Positions 1-12,889 of a stretch of 64,000 nucleotides of DNA are shown here, one piece after another. Each line of letters opens with the position of its first letter. Positions within the stretch are counted from its first letter, which is position 1. The stretch lies in NCBI RefSeq assembly GCF_000237925.1, contig NW_017386103.1, positions 124,001 to 188,000 of the forward strand. The letters run 5' to 3'. The notes under the pieces were generated by a model that worked only from the letters and a program-made list of their open reading frames with translations, did no database searches and had not been told where the DNA came from. Made by a program: the position numbers and the translations under genes. This stretch comes from Schistosoma mansoni. Its lineage: Eukaryota; Platyhelminthes; Trematoda; Strigeidida; Schistosomatidae.

Positions 1-480
1 AGCAAGGGATTTGATAAGGTGCCTCGCTTAGGACTTATGCAGAGGCTTCCTAACTTAATAAAAAAAAGGAGAATGCAACATTGGATGAGAAGCTCCTTAT
101 GGGCGAGAAGGCAAAGGGAGTGAATGGGCGATTTCCGGATGGAAGCCTGTACAAAGTAGTGCCTCAAAGTATTATTTTTGGTCCTCTGGTATGGCTGCTT
201 TACGTCAACGAATTTCAGAGATTTTAAGTCGTCGTCACTTTTACTTGCAAATGATATAAACATTCGGAGTGTTATGTACGGGGATGCCGAAAGGCTAGAG
301 CTTTAAACTGACTTGAACGAATTAGTAAGGTGATTTCAAAGTTCATCCATAGGAATAAACTTTGAAAAAGGAGAACGAATTTAGATTAGACATAACAATC
401 TGCGTAGTAAGGAAGGAAAAACACTTCCGGAGGTTCCATAACAAAAAGATAGAAGTGCAATTATAAGCTGTGACTTGAAA
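1..480 (+). mobile_element. CR1-type LINE fragment (reverse transcriptase), cut by window edge
   Basis: Conceptual translation on the plus strand gives SKGFDKVPRLGLMQRL at the very start, the conserved RT block around the first catalytic Asp. It is followed by a block resembling the usual G-V-P-Q-G-S-x-x-G-P-L motif (read as VVPQSIIFGPLVWLLYVNEF), and then LLANDIN where YADD normally lies. The frame changes several times, so this is an old, broken copy. The order of blocks fits the CR1/SR1 LINEs of schistosomes. The 3' limit is approximate, because recognisable coding similarity fades after about 480. Confidence 0.6.
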
Positions 481-689
481 ACAACCGAAGACTGTAATGC
501 AGTAGCGGAGAAATTTTGTCGTGTGTTGTGCTTACTTTGCAAAGCCTTCAAACACCTTTAAAAAGAGATGTTTCAAATTTGATATCTCAACTTAATCGAT
601 GTCTAACTCCGAGGTCCAAAATGAGTAGTTCCTCCCCGAACGTTTAATTTCCGTTTTGCTCACTGTACTTAATGACTATTTACTACTAT

Positions 690-1640
690 GTGTAGGTAGT
701 CTGGCTAGCGTGTCTGGGATTACACCGAATACAGCTCCAGTGTCAACTAGAAAGTTAGAGTCTGAAATTCCATCTAACACATAGGAGGACTAGACTTTTG
801 ATCGGTAACATCCGTCGTCATTACTGTCTGGTGTCATGTTTACACATACAGAAAGTGGAAGTATTTACAGGTGGCAACACATTTAGTAGCCTATTTACCA
901 TATTTTCTGTGATACAGACATACTCCTTGACTACTGGTGTTCCTGAATGAGGTCATCTATTGCTTCGGTTCAGAGGGCCACGGCACCATCTTCTAGATAA
1001 GGCAGATATAGAAAGTTGTGATGAATCTAGATAAGGTAACTTTGCTGTGCATTGGCTTCAAAGATCTGCTAGCTCTATTGCTAGCAACGCGATGCTAGGA
1101 CTTTTCGGAGCATTTTGTACATTAGCGATGTCGTATGAATTGAATATTACTGGGAGTTATATCCTAAGTTTTAAGTCATTTCAGTCAGATTTTCCAAGTC
1201 TAAAGGCTGGCTACAAGCGCAAAGGACTTGTCTTACTGACATCGGTGAGCGCTGCATTAAAATTCCTTTTAGGAAAGCATCGTCAACTTTGTAACATCGA
1301 ATTAATTGTTTCATATCTCTCAATATTTCGGTCGGTGACCTGTACTCTAGCACTCGTTCGGTAGTTTATGTAGTCGTTTCTCATCGGACACCAAGGCGAG
1401 TTAAACAGTTCCTTGCTTGAATTTGTTATAAGCTTCCGGCACGAGAATATTGTCTAGAAGGTCTGATAGCTTTACTGATACTTCCGTTGGTAAAAATTCC
1501 CGGCAGGAAATAATGTTCTGAATCCTGCCAGCAAACGTGACGATGAAGTTGAACTTCAACTTTTGTAAACTATAACGCGGACTTTATTCACTAGATAATG
1601 GTCTTTTTATCTAATTTAACGAGTCCAGACCAACTAACTC
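690..1640 (-). mobile_element. Ty3/Gypsy-type LTR element fossil (gag and protease region)
   Basis: The minus strand shows a retropepsin-like block near 715-810 (NFLVDTGAVFGVIP, matching the usual V-D-T-G-A active-site pattern). Upstream of it in element direction, near 1170-1600, is a gag-like stretch with LPTEVSVKLSDLL, EYRSPTEILRDMKQL and LQ/MQRxPMSVRQVL patterns. These resemble capsid regions of the CsRn1/Boudicca branch of Gypsy elements in flukes. The gag-then-protease order is correct for the family. The copy is old and broken many times. I did not find convincing LTRs. It is a fossil, with no sign of function. Confidence 0.6.
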
Positions 1641-2320
1641 CCTGATTTCGTCATGTTTATGAGTCTGACATATGCACTCTATTTAGGTAAATCCACTATG
1701 ATATCCGCAAAAAAACACTCCAAACTTTTTAAATGAGAATCCGAAAACATGAGTTCGAGCATAAGATAGTGCTCATCAGATTAAAATCTCGTGAAAATGG
1801 TGGCCTCAAACAAAAATTTATCCAAAATATGCTAATTTACAAACAAACATCAGTGCGCTTAACCGAATAATAGTGTGCAAAATAAAGAAAACTGAGGATA
1901 GCGCCGAGATAATAATTTATGGATGAACCGTTGAAATTAAGGGTAGCAAGTCCTGAAGGTGAGACTATAATTTATGGACGACCTTCGAGCGACGCTGGAC
2001 AGACCTTGAGAGTGTCCACCTAATAACCATTACCAAAATGAGGGTTATAAATCTGTGTGACGAATTAGAATTATGATTCACAGTTGATGATCAAGGTTAT
2101 AAATTAGATTTAGGGTTTTCATCACGAACTGCCAAATGAACGAATGAATTTCGCGCCAAAATCCGAGACCTGTTATCTTACAAGTGATTGGTTCATCCAC
2201 AAACCATAGTCCTGCCCCTTTCATGACCTCAATGTTGCCTCAAGATCACTGTAGCGTTGCACTAAAGTCATCCGTATTTCCAGTCTTCAGCAATAAGGAT
2301 AGTAGGTTAGTGGACCTATG
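1641..2320. other. Non-coding stretch, no gene seen
   Basis: No coding signal is recognised. Two short similar phrases built on ATAATTTATGGA occur near 1912 and 1969. A stretch near 1750-1800 resembles repeat sequence rather than unique DNA. It lies between a Gypsy fossil and a CR1 copy and is probably further decayed repeat. Confidence 0.3.
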
Positions 2321-4170
2321 TTAATCCTGACAATTTGCTTTCCAGTGAAGGTCCAGCTTCCCCTTGAAAATGTTCACCGATGGAACTAATACCACTTGTT
2401 CAGGTAAGGCATTCAATTCATTGACTAATTGATGAGAAAAACGGAACCTCACTTTAATTTTATTAGATCGCGGTTTGTGGACCTTCTTGCTATGACCTCG
2501 GAGATTACTAGTGCTAGAGAGAGCAAAGAGGTAAGGCATATTAACACACAAATCATAATTAAAGATACGAAATGACATTTAAAAACCACCTCGCGTCCTA
2601 CGATACAACAAGGGAAAACGGCTAAGGTGTTTTAAGTGCTCATCGTAACGGAGTTTGGAAAGACCATTTACTAGTTTTGTTCCCACACGCTGAACACGCT
2701 TAAGTGAGCTAGTATCCTTCATCCGACATGAGTTAGCTGCTTGGATACAGTACTCTAAGCGTGATCTTACACAGGTTGGATATAAAATTCGATGCATATC
2801 ATCAAAGCGTTTGAATGATGACAAAGCGACCATAACGCGAGGAACCCTTCAACAGCTACGGCATTGCAATGCGTAGTTGTCTACAACTCGTGACCTATTA
2901 TTACTCCTAAGTCTTTATGTTCCTGCACCCAAGGAAGAAATGTGCCGTCATTAGTATACTGGTAACTGTTACTGTGCACACTCTTTCTAGGGTTAATTTC
3001 TAATCCCCAATATCGAGCTCATCTAACTAGTTCGTCTAGGTTAGTTTGAAGATCAGCCTCTCTTTTTATTGTTCCCCAGGTTTTGACATCATCCGCAAAC
3101 AATATTGTCGAAGACTTAAGCAATAGTGGTAATTCATTGACGTAAAGAAGGAAACGTAGGGAACCTAAGATGGTGCCTTGGGGTACACCACATTTGACTG
3201 GCTTCCATTCAGATTGTGTTTCATTACCCTCACTCTCTGTCTGCGGTCAATTCCTGTACAGCACCTGTTATTCCAAAGCTTGAGAGCTTCTGCATAAGAC
3301 CTAAGTGTGAAACCTTTTCAAACGCTTCGCTAAAATCTATGAATATCACATCGACAGACAGGCTGTTATCTAGGGCTGCTGTCCAATTCTCTCTCGCAAC
3401 AAGTAAGTTAGTCAAACATGAACACTTGTTACGAAACTCATGTTACTCGGGAGTTAACAGGTTAAACGAATCCATGTGACTTAGTAACCTAACCCGAATT
3501 ATCTTTTCGAGTAACTCAACGACTGTGCTGGTTAGGCTGACAGGCCGGTAGTTAGATAAGATTAGTCTCTGAACATCCTTAAATATAGGACTGACTATAG
3601 CATCTTTCCAATCTTTAGAGAGTTGGGCAAGTGAAGGGGACATGTTGAAGAGCGTCGCGAGCGGTCTTGAAATAATGTCCGCAAGCGATAATGGCAAGCT
3701 TGGATGTAACCCATCGACGGCCGGTATCTTAGAAAGTTTGAGGTTAGTGATCAATGAAAAAACAGCTTCCTCAGTCACAAGTAGAAATCCCACGGCTGAT
3801 ATCTCGGTGTGATTAAGACAAGTATTTGTAACAATGCACATAGAGTAAACTTCTCTAAAATAGTTTGAAAACATCTCAGCTTTTCCCAGGTTTGATTCGG
3901 CTAGTATATCTGAATTTTTGAGTAACAGTAATCGGGAAATACCACCACTACATTCTGTTCACCATTTAACGTACAAAAGCAGTCGTTTCGGACAAGTACG
4001 GCTATCATATAACAACCGTTCTTCTCAAATAATACGACATCTAGTTATGGTCATTTCCATATGTCCCGGATTTTTCGGCATTCAGACTGAAACGATTCAT
4101 ATCCTGTTGACAGGAATAAGTCCCAGAACTGTTTTCCACGCTGCAATAGCATTCTTGCCTCCACATTAAT
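2321..4170 (-). mobile_element. CR1-type (SR1-like) LINE, RT region, degenerate
   Basis: Read on the minus strand from about 4170 downwards, the RT domain appears in order. The N-terminal part (LKLSKIPAVDGLHPSLPL, then a block ending in SNYRPVSLTSTVVELLEKII) lies near 3445-3770. The Asp block (VIFIDFSEAFEKVSHLGLMQ) is near 3300-3350. The C-terminal region (KRFDDMHRILYPTCVRSRLEYCIQ) is near 2700-2815, and the tail ends at 2321. Frames change several times, so no full-length protein is possible. The endonuclease half is not clearly visible. The thumb motif LEYC and the tail are typical of CR1/jockey LINEs and fit the SR1 family. Confidence 0.75.
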
Positions 4171-5462
4171 CCATAGAGAGCAATGTGATAGTTTGTAGAA
4201 AGTCTATTCAACTATTGTATTATTTGTTTACACGCTGTAATTTAGACATTTAATCCACTATGTAAAATTATTTGTGAGTCTGATTGAGCTCGTGTCTGCA
4301 TGTCAATTTGATCTGTTCTCTCATTGGTCGTAAACAAAGACAGTCAATAATCTATCCACAACCAATGAACACTCATAAATCTGTGTGGATTTTTAACACT
4401 CACACAGACACATACACTCACTCACTTTCCCTATGTGCTTGCTTTCTACACGCTTGCGGATTTTACTAATCTTTAATAATAAACTATCTCTACAATTGGT
4501 GTTCAGGCTTTTGAATAATCTCGAGTAAATTCATAATACTACTAGGAGATTTGGCCTACGTCTAATACTCAGTTAACAGGTTATTACTTACTGTAGTCAG
4601 ATGCAGAAGACATTGACCTCCACATTAGTATCGCATAGGAAGGCTTTACTGAACCTCTAAACTGCTGTTTCCCCAACTGTTCAGTGTTTCTTTGGCTTCG
4701 GTTTCACTTGGGCCATAACCAGGTGGACTGATTACTTAACATATTAGATATTGTTTTCTTTTCACCTCTCTTTTACTTTTATATAAATTTTGTTTCTAAA
4801 CATCCAGTGTTTATAAATAAAAACGTTACATCTTGTAATACGTTTAGATAACCTGACTTTTCAGACTGATTTGATCATCACCATATGTATATATAACACA
4901 TACAAATTGATATTTGAAGACTACCCTTGGCAGGTAATTAGGACTTTCAACATATCATTCTGAACTGTCGCTGAAGAAACTTATTCGACTATCAAATCTT
5001 ACTAAATGAATGACTAATTTTTAATTATATTTATGATACATATAGTACTGCTTATTCTCATTCTTATTCAAAAAAAACCCAATTAAACTACCTACAGATT
5101 TCACCTTTCTATTCTTAATGTTTTTCATTCAACTCAGCATTTTTCAAGATATTATACAACTTGTTTAAGTATGGTGAACACTGTGTAAACATCACTAGAA
5201 ATTGTGTTTATTTACACAGCACTTTTGTACCCATAAGCTTTTGGTGAATAGTAATAACAATAGAGGAAAATACGTTTTTATACTGTGTGGTTGTTGGCAT
5301 ACATTCACTTGAACAAAAAAAATGTCATCCACTTCACTTAATAACGGGGACATATTCTACCGTATTGGCAACAGTATAGGAGTCGATCGAAATTACTTAT
5401 ATGGGACTCGTCATTTGAATCATGTCTTAGATCCCTAAATAAGGTAAAACTGGTGAATTAAA
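4171..5462. other. AT-rich non-coding stretch
   Basis: No gene is recognised. It contains a short CA/AC-rich simple stretch near 4395-4430. The segment near 5190-5265, with TTTGTACCCATAAG, resembles one at about 14490-14530 just upstream of the Gypsy fossil. Part of this stretch may therefore be an old LTR or leader of the same family. Confidence 0.3.
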
Positions 5463-5570
5463 GTTAGCTCTATACATATTCGCCTGTTACCCCTCGTGGG
5501 GTTGCATAGGCCACCCGCCAGCATTCTCCATCCAATTCTGTCCTGGGCAATCCTTTTCAGTTTTTATACA
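5463..5570 (-). mobile_element. 3' tail fragment of an endonuclease/RT LINE
   Basis: The minus-strand translation gives AQDRIGWRMLAGGLCNPTRG, the C-terminal tail of the same LINE family found split at 36690-37032 and 42671-43945 (there read as VGWRMLVSTRC). It is a short, heavily 5'-truncated insertion about 100 bp long, as expected from LINE reverse transcription that starts at the 3' end. Confidence 0.55.
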
Positions 5571-6163
5571 CATACATAAGATATATATTCAGGATTTTTT
5601 ATTGTGATGAATCCGTTTAGTGCTCACTCACGTTATTCAGTACCATGAAGTGCATGGTTAGAATCGTCTTTATGAATCTAAGAAGCAAAATCCAGCATGA
5701 CAATCAGAATCTCGAAGATTAATTTACTCCCTTAGATTACAGTATAATCATTCCTAAATCTTGGGATGCTTACATTTATGAAAAGGACGATCCCGTATAA
5801 TATATATATATATATACTACATGCTGTACACACTTTGATTGTATGATGCTGACTACCGACATTTTTAAGTTAATTTATTATATAAGGCTGTCTTTCCGTA
5901 TAATATATATGTTAAAATTTGCACAACGTACTCCTTTATGTTCTATTTTGTCTCCACACATGTAATGACATACATACATATGCACTACTATCTTCCTGCC
6001 ATTCTCATCTTGTTTTGACACCTTCATTAATCCACACGATACATTCACTCTAGTGTTAAACATAGGTTTTGGTTTTTAGACTTCAGTCCTCGGCGACGAT
6101 TTTTCACCCATTTCTATTTCCAATATTTTGTTCATCCCATCTTCTACATATTACTTTCTTACC
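5571..6163. other. Non-coding stretch with short (TA)n
   Basis: AT-rich DNA with a TA microsatellite near 5801-5816. No coding signal is recognised. It immediately precedes the small basic ORF that starts at 6164. Confidence 0.3.
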
Positions 6164-6490
6164 ATGTCACAAAAGAAAATGAAGGCCTCTGCTTCTAGAC
6201 GTCCAGCCAAACGTAGGAAAACGACACGGTCTAACACTAGTACTGACACGACTTCGAACGGTTTCAACGAGACGAGCTACTCCGTTCATCCGGAAGCAGA
6301 CAAGCTCATACCAGTTGACTCCATTTCAGACATTTTGATGACTCTGTTGATAAACAATGATAACAATTACAACCGCAACCATATGGACGTTATGAAAAGT
6401 TTGCAAGTTGACATTAGCATTCTCAGTCCGCCTAAGTATTTCATCAACCCCAACCCCATAGAGACTCCAGATCAAATGAATAACAAATAA
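6164..6490 (+). CDS. Hypothetical small basic protein, 108 codons
   Basis: An ATG in the context ACCATGT opens a 108-codon frame ending in TAA. The N-terminus is strongly basic (KKMKASASRRPAKRRKTTR), which could act as a nuclear localisation signal. The middle is rich in Ser, Thr and Asn, and the C-terminal part (VDSISDILMTLLINN, then SILSPPKYFINPNPIE) alternates hydrophobic and polar residues. I do not recognise a family. No splice site is needed to explain the frame, but the neighbours are all retroelement debris. This may be a genuine small gene, a retrocopy, or part of an unrecognised element's first ORF. Codon use is not obviously different from the host exons. Treat it as tentative. Confidence 0.25.
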   Translation: MSQKKMKASASRRPAKRRKTTRSNTSTDTTSNGFNETSYSVHPEADKLIPVDSISDILMTLLINNDNNYNRNHMDVMKSLQVDISILSPPKYFINPNPIETPDQMNNK

Positions 6491-6779
6491 TAATAATATA
6501 TTTCTGTAAGGGAACGTACACTCCGTCTTTACAGACATGATCTACAAGTTACAACATTTACTGGTTCACAGTATGCATCCCAAGCAGGGTTGTTTAGTAA
6601 ATATAATCTATAAGAGTTAATAACAGTTCGTTCGTTCAGATATACTTTGTAGTCTTCAAAATATTTTCCAAAGGGGTATCGCGTCCACGTTACACACCAG
6701 ATCCGATCTCGGCAAAAATTAAGATTTTGGATATTTATGTAATGCAACTTTTTAAGTTTATAGTTGTTATAAAGTAGAC

Positions 6780-8510
6780 TTATGGGTCTCTTGGTGCGAA
6801 CTATGACCTTGGGAAAGCGCCTACGTCGAGTTTGTTCCAGAAGTCAGGAGATCCTCAAATCCGCCCTCAGAGCAAGATTCTGAAGAGAAAAAAAGAGAAA
6901 CCGAGGAGCAGCAAGGTATTTGGATATGAACGATAAACAATGCTTAACATTTTGTAGTGGAACAGACAGAGGTATGATAAATTATTAGATTAAATTGATA
7001 CTAGCTCTTGTCGCCAGAGTGAAATACGATCAGTTGCTCCAGATGAGAGAATACACTAATAAAAAATAATGAGTTGCGTTATTTATCAAGGTGGACAACT
7101 TCCTAGGTAGTGTTGAATCAGAGGTATTTCAAACAATAAGACGATCTAGCAATGAAATTGTGTTTAATAAACTGGACACATATGCCCTTGAAAATATCAT
7201 TTCGAGTCTGGTTAGAGCCACTAATATGACACACGTAAAATATGTATGCACAAGATTAAAAAGAAGTCACCCTGGTATGCACTCACCGATCTTGTTTAAA
7301 TTCAACTCATCTGTAGACGCTAGTGAGTTTTGAACTTTCTCCAATTCATTGGGACAAAAATGGATTTTCAAGGATACTAAGATTCTACCAGATAGAACAC
7401 CATACTAGTGAAAAGCAGGATTAGCTGTTTACAGACCACCAGCGTCAAACTCCCAAACGCATCATAATCCTAATGGTCGTCAAATTAAGTTCAATTAGGT
7501 TTGGATTCAACCCTAAGTAGTTGTCGTGATGGCGAATGGGATAACACAGTCCGAGTTGCTATTAGTAAAAACACTAGTTGTAGTAATTGTGCAACGGATA
7601 AGGAGAAAACTAGTCATAACAACTATATAATTTACCTTACACTTAACGTCGATATATTCGAACCTTGCAAACCATTGCAAGTATGTTTCACAACTCACGA
7701 CTTCACTTGGGTTACTGTAAACTATGGATTTCAAAATTAACTACTGATGGAATGAATATACAGACCACCCCGTGCGGATACTAGATTTGAAAGATTACCA
7801 ACAAACATCAACAACCGCATACGGTTAAAATCATTCGAGGCGATTTTAATCTGTCAAACATTATATGGGGTTCGACTCAGGTACCAGGTCGATATAACAA
7901 GTTAGCTGAAACACTAGAACTATGTGGATGGGTTCAACGAGTCCAAAAACTAACTAGAGGGAATGATATACTTGTTTTATTATTTACAACCAGCATAGAA
8001 TCCATCTCAGTACACATCAGTCATGAGCTTTTTATGAGTGATCATAGAGTTGTCTTGAGTATCATTCATTCTCCAAACATTATACAATTGAACCCTACGG
8101 CTGCAGCAGTGTACCAGAGCAGACAGTTTGTTCAGCAAAACTAGAAGCCCACCGAAAGTCTTATTCGATGCTTGCCATGAGAATCTTATTTCACCACCAT
8201 CGACATTGACACTGAGCTTTCAGATTCATGCCACAAACATGAAATATAAGATTGTTTTATGTTTGCTAAGTAGTTTGATAAGTAGTTTATATATGGCATA
8301 TATCACGGCAAGCCAATGCAACACCAGGGGACTTTTAATTTTTTCTTAAGTGGATAACCTGATGATTTATGAACGTATTTCTTTAAAATTATTTCCAGTG
8401 CCAGAGCGAGTTATTGACAAATATCTACAACTAGAGAAAGTAGGATTAAAGCAAAGAGCACGGAACAACAAAACAATGATTGCCAAAATATGCCGGCCAG
8501 GTTACCACTG
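6780..8510 (+). mobile_element. CR1-type LINE, 5' part with endonuclease, degenerate
   Basis: On the plus strand a stretch at 7091-7333 may belong to the linker or first ORF. The C-terminal endonuclease block is clear near 7840-8080: GWVQRVQKLTRGNDILVLLF followed by SHELFMSDHRVVLS, matching the G-W-x-Q-x-V-x-x-x-T-R-G-x-x-x-L-D-L-x-F and S-D-H motifs of CR1-type apurinic-like endonucleases. The linker (VPERVIDKYLQLEKVGLKQR) runs to about 8510, where the sequence switches abruptly to the 3' end of a CR1 on the other strand. The matching RT part seems to resume at about 12890, so this copy appears to have been split by a later insertion. Confidence 0.6.
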
Positions 8511-8516
8511 TTCATG

Positions 8517-11500
8517 TTAGATATTATTCAAACGTGTTAGAGTTGCTAGTGACAGTGTTAATGCAAAGTGACAGCAAGTACGTGGTTGAACATTTAAAGT
8601 TCCTATAGTCTCACTTGTGGAGTAAGATACACTTACAGGCGCTAGAGCATTCAATGCATTTTCACAGGAGCAATATGCATTAATGGAGCGAACAAATAAT
8701 GGGAGAGAGTTTAACGTACAGCTAGTTTGTGGTAGATTATTCCAGAGTCTAGAAAACTTACAGGTAAAATAATTCATATGGAGAGAAGATCTGGAATATG
8801 TTTGTTTCGCTAAAGACAAGGAGTTACGAATGTAGTAATGTGAAGCTTCAGCATATTGAATCGCCTGGTTGGATGTGAAGGAGAGTTTGTTAAGTGTTTT
8901 GAAAAAGAAGATAAGGTTAAGTGTGAGTCTCCTCTTCCACAAAGGGTCAAGCCCGAGTTTATTACACCTAGAATTATATGTCAAGGCTTAATCAGTTCCA
9001 AGAGTAGGAAATGTAAATCGTCTCTGTACTGATTCCAGTCTTAATTTATCCTTGATGCGCACGCTACTAAGAAGAAACGTGCAGTATTCGAGGAGTGGTC
9101 GAACACAGACTTTGTACATTAGAGTACGTGATCCATTGTTATGAAGGTTCCGAGTTATGTAACCTATAAGGCGTTGAAACTTGGAAGTTTGTTTCATTAT
9201 CTGTTCGGTAAACGACAAGTCGTCGGAGTACCTAAGTCCTAGATCTGCTACTGTGTGTAACCTAGATAACACTTCACAATTTATGGTAAGATCGGAGTTG
9301 AGTGATGTATCATCGAAGCATAACCATCCACATTTAGCTGTATTAGGCTCCAGTTGCCATTTCGAGCACCACTGTGCTACCTTGTTAAGCTCCGTGCTGA
9401 TACAATTTTGAATATTGCTCAGCTCATGTGGAGAAGATGAATACATCACTTTAAGATCATCTGCATACAAAAAGGACTTAACCACACAAAAACACTCAGA
9501 AATATCATTAATAAAAACTAAAAAGAGCAAAGGACCTAAGACACTACCCTGAATTACCCCACTTCTAACAGGGATGGCATTCGACAATGAAGCGTTGATT
9601 TTAACTATTTGATGTCGATTGCTGAGTAAGGAATCAAACCAGGCTAGTAACGGGTTTTGGACCCCATAAGATGCGAGTTTACCTATGAGAAGTTGGTGGT
9701 TGACCATTTCGAAGGCCTTAGAAATGTCCAGGTATGGCACTAATACTAGATATCCTTGGCTACGAAGAGAATAGACTAAATTAAAGAAGTCAAAGTGACG
9801 TGTCATGCAGGATCGATTTTTGAGAAATCCATGCTGCGTATCATTGATAGCTTTTTCAGTCAATAAATAGTTGGATAGTTCGTCACTAATATTTTTTTCC
9901 ATAATCTTAGAGATAACTGGAGTAATATTTATTGGCCGATAATTGTTCATGTCAGTCTTATCTCCAGATTTGTAACGTGGTATGATGTACGCGGTTTTCC
10001 AACGGTCAGGATAAGAGCCTGATTCCATAGAAAGAGTAAGCAGCTTAGGGAGAAGAAGTGAAATATCTGGACCACCATATTTGTAGAGAAATGATGAAAT
10101 CACGTCTGCTCCGTGACCTTTCGAAACCTTGAGGTTATTTAAGGTCTTACTAATTTTCAGACATCTGAAGGAGATAGACTTAATTGAGTTACCAGTCATG
10201 CATATAACTCTTGAATCAGAGCCATTTATGGATTCTTTGCCATTTGCAAAATTACCACTGAAAAGGTCTGCTATAGTTTTAGGGTCATATATTAAACTGT
10301 TATTATGCAGGATGCATGGTATATCAACATTTCGAGTTGATTTAGCGCGTTTATTGAAAAGGATAATTAAGTTTTACACTTTTGAGCTAGTACTTAGTGC
10401 TAATAGCTCTTCATTAATGGCTTTTAACCTATGTTTCTCCTTAATTTGGTTAAAAATTATTGTTATTTGTGTAACTGCCGTGAAGTCGTTAGATTTAAAA
10501 TAACGTTTCTGTAGGCGTCTTAGTTTATTACGATATTTAGCTGGCATATATAGTTCGTAAGGTTCACCAATCCTGTACGTTTTAATTGGTGCACAGGAAT
10601 CTAAACAAGAGTTAACAATCAAATAGAATATGTCGATGGCATCTGTCAGAATTCATCCCAGTCTGAGAGTCTGATTAATGAGCGCAAGAGGTCCCAGTCT
10701 GCATGCTTATAGTCTCTATAATTGCAGGTTCTTTGAATTGGTCGGTTATAGGAGGGATAGATAGGGAGAGCACAGGCTACTACCTTATGATCACTGCTTT
10801 CAAACTCGTTGTATACTTGTACAGATAGGGGGATGATATCTCTACTAAATATTAGATCAAGTGTATTATCACCCCTTGTTGGGGTACGAACCCACTGTGA
10901 CCAGCAGTACAGATTAAGGATTAATAAAAATTCATCATTGTTTGACTGACAACTACCGGTACTCCAGTTAATCCCAGGATAATTGAAATCGCCAGTGATA
11001 ATCTTAGCACTGAAGTTTAGAGTAGATGCATGTATAAATGCATTGATAATAAGATCATCCAAATTATCAGTACTATCAGGAGCTCTGTATATACATCCTA
11101 GGAGTAGACTATGATTCAAGGTGTTGATTGATATCCAGATCGATTCTGATAAACTATTCAAGATACTATCTTCAACCTTGTTAGTTGTTAAGGTATCCAG
11201 ACCAAATATAGGACAATCGCCTCCTCGCTCAGTTTCTCTGTCACAGCGATAGAGTCAATAGTTCTGGATATTTAATTCGGAATTGGCTACAGCTGGATAA
11301 CACGATAAGTATAAAAGAAGGCTTGGCTAGAAAGGCTAAGGTTCTCAAGGCTGAAATTTTGTTCAGAAGTGAACGTGCGTTTATAAGTAGTAAGTTTAAA
11401 AAGGGAGTGTGTAGTGTAAAAAACCGAGAGCATCCTTATTGATGGTATGAGTTCTAGATATGCCTGGACTATGGTTTAATGTGTTTGCCGGATCGCATGG

Positions 11501-12660
11501 GCTATAGCTTGAGCGAATTGTAGTGCTAGTGGAACAAGGGATTTCTGGAGGTCGAAAAAATCCTTATTTTGGTAAGGTGGGGTAATTTGTTGTCTTGGTG
11601 GACAATTAAGAGAGGCGTCTGCAAGTTGGGGTTGCGTTGATGATGTGCGTAACCTAGTATAACATCTAACCCATTGCGAGAGTAATGATAAGAGTTACAT
11701 CTTGCAGGTATATTATTTGTGGGCTTCTGATATTACACTGGAAAGAATGACATTAGTGTCTCCATCAGATATGTCCTGGTTATCTAGGGCCACTAGGGGT
11801 ATGAGAGGCAAACAAGCACACTGCATTGGTATATCAGTACACTGACTAACATGAGATAGATTAGCTGCACCAGTGGGTTCAGCTGCTGGCGCGATCACAT
11901 TTGTTGTGACCTCAACAATGTTATTTTCGTTCATGGTACGCTTTTGTGTTAGTCTTTGATTGATGGTTTTGTCTGAGACTATACGAGCGTTTTTAAACTT
12001 CGTATGCGCACAGACTAGCTATTCAGATTCTTTCAAACGTTCCGCTAATAAATGGGAATCAAATCTAAACAGGATAGGGCACGAGTATTTTTGATGCTTT
12101 TTGTTAAGTCGGATACATTGGCATGGACTGTCCTGGAGATTAACTGCCTTCAGTATCGAGTTTCTTCCTTTTTAATGGCAACTTTGTCCGGTATATTATA
12201 TATAATCAAATTATTTCGAGAGATTATGCGCTTGGTGACTTCACTAGCTATCAAGTCAATAACGGATTATACTTTCATCCTGTCTTCGAGTTCAGAAGTA
12301 ACCATATCCTTGGACAACAGCAGTCGAAGGGGTAACAGTGTCTTTAGTTCTAGTTTAAGATCATCATGCTTTAATAAAGAGCCCACAAGTGACTCCACTT
12401 TAGAACGCATGTCGCTTAATTGCTTATGGACAATGGCTAACTCACTCTTAATATGATCGATACGTTCAGTTCATGAGTTGGAACTCATTATTAAGTTTGA
12501 CGCTGAGTCATCCAGCAACAGGTGTGGAATGCGTCCACTCCCACTATTATCAGGTGCGACAGGAGTTGCAGAGCATGGGGTGTAGGTAAGAGCAGAATTG
12601 TTAATATCTGAAGAAATAGGGCTCTTTCGGGCTCTTTTTAGTGTCAGTCGAACCACTTTT
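8517..12660 (-). mobile_element. CR1-type (SR1-like) LINE, nearly full length, several frameshifts
   Basis: Read from 12660 down, three parts appear in order. ORF1-like sequence is at about 12656-11713: a Ser/Pro-rich start, a helical stretch near 12290-12450 (SELAIVHKQLSDMRSKVESL), and a Thr/Ala-rich part. The endonuclease is at about 11230-10646: ERGGDC, IITGDFNYPGINW, VRTPTRGDNTLDLIF, ESSDHKVV. The RT is at 10199-8988, about 400 codons open: FQ/MN-NYRPINITPVISKIMEK, LDISKAFEMVNHQLLIGKL, SGVIQGSVLGPLLFLVFIND, LYADDLKVMY. The C-terminal tail follows in another frame to 8517. The YADD box and the endonuclease residues look intact, but frame changes near 10630, 10200-10370 and 8985 mean it cannot make a complete ORF2. 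It is better preserved than the CR1 pieces that flank it. Confidence 0.8.
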
Positions 12661-12889
12661 CTTTAAGGGTTAATTTAAATGTTATTATTGAGTTATGAAC
12701 TAGGGTTTAACGATATATAAGCACTTTATAAAAAATAACATGTAAGTGTAAGGCGAACTTCAAACGTAGCTCCTATTGTTGGCCATGTAACTTATAACGC
12801 TACCACAAGCATTATGACGTCTATTCACTTCAGAGAATAGTCAACTTGATCGACAGAAATGATTCATCTAAACGCAAGTATCTTATGAC

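Noticed and set aside
1755-1800. CTGATGA followed by a stem and GAAC on the minus strand, hammerhead-like
   Set aside because: Two extra bases sit between the stem and GAA, and the conserved A after GAA is replaced by C. The core does not fit.
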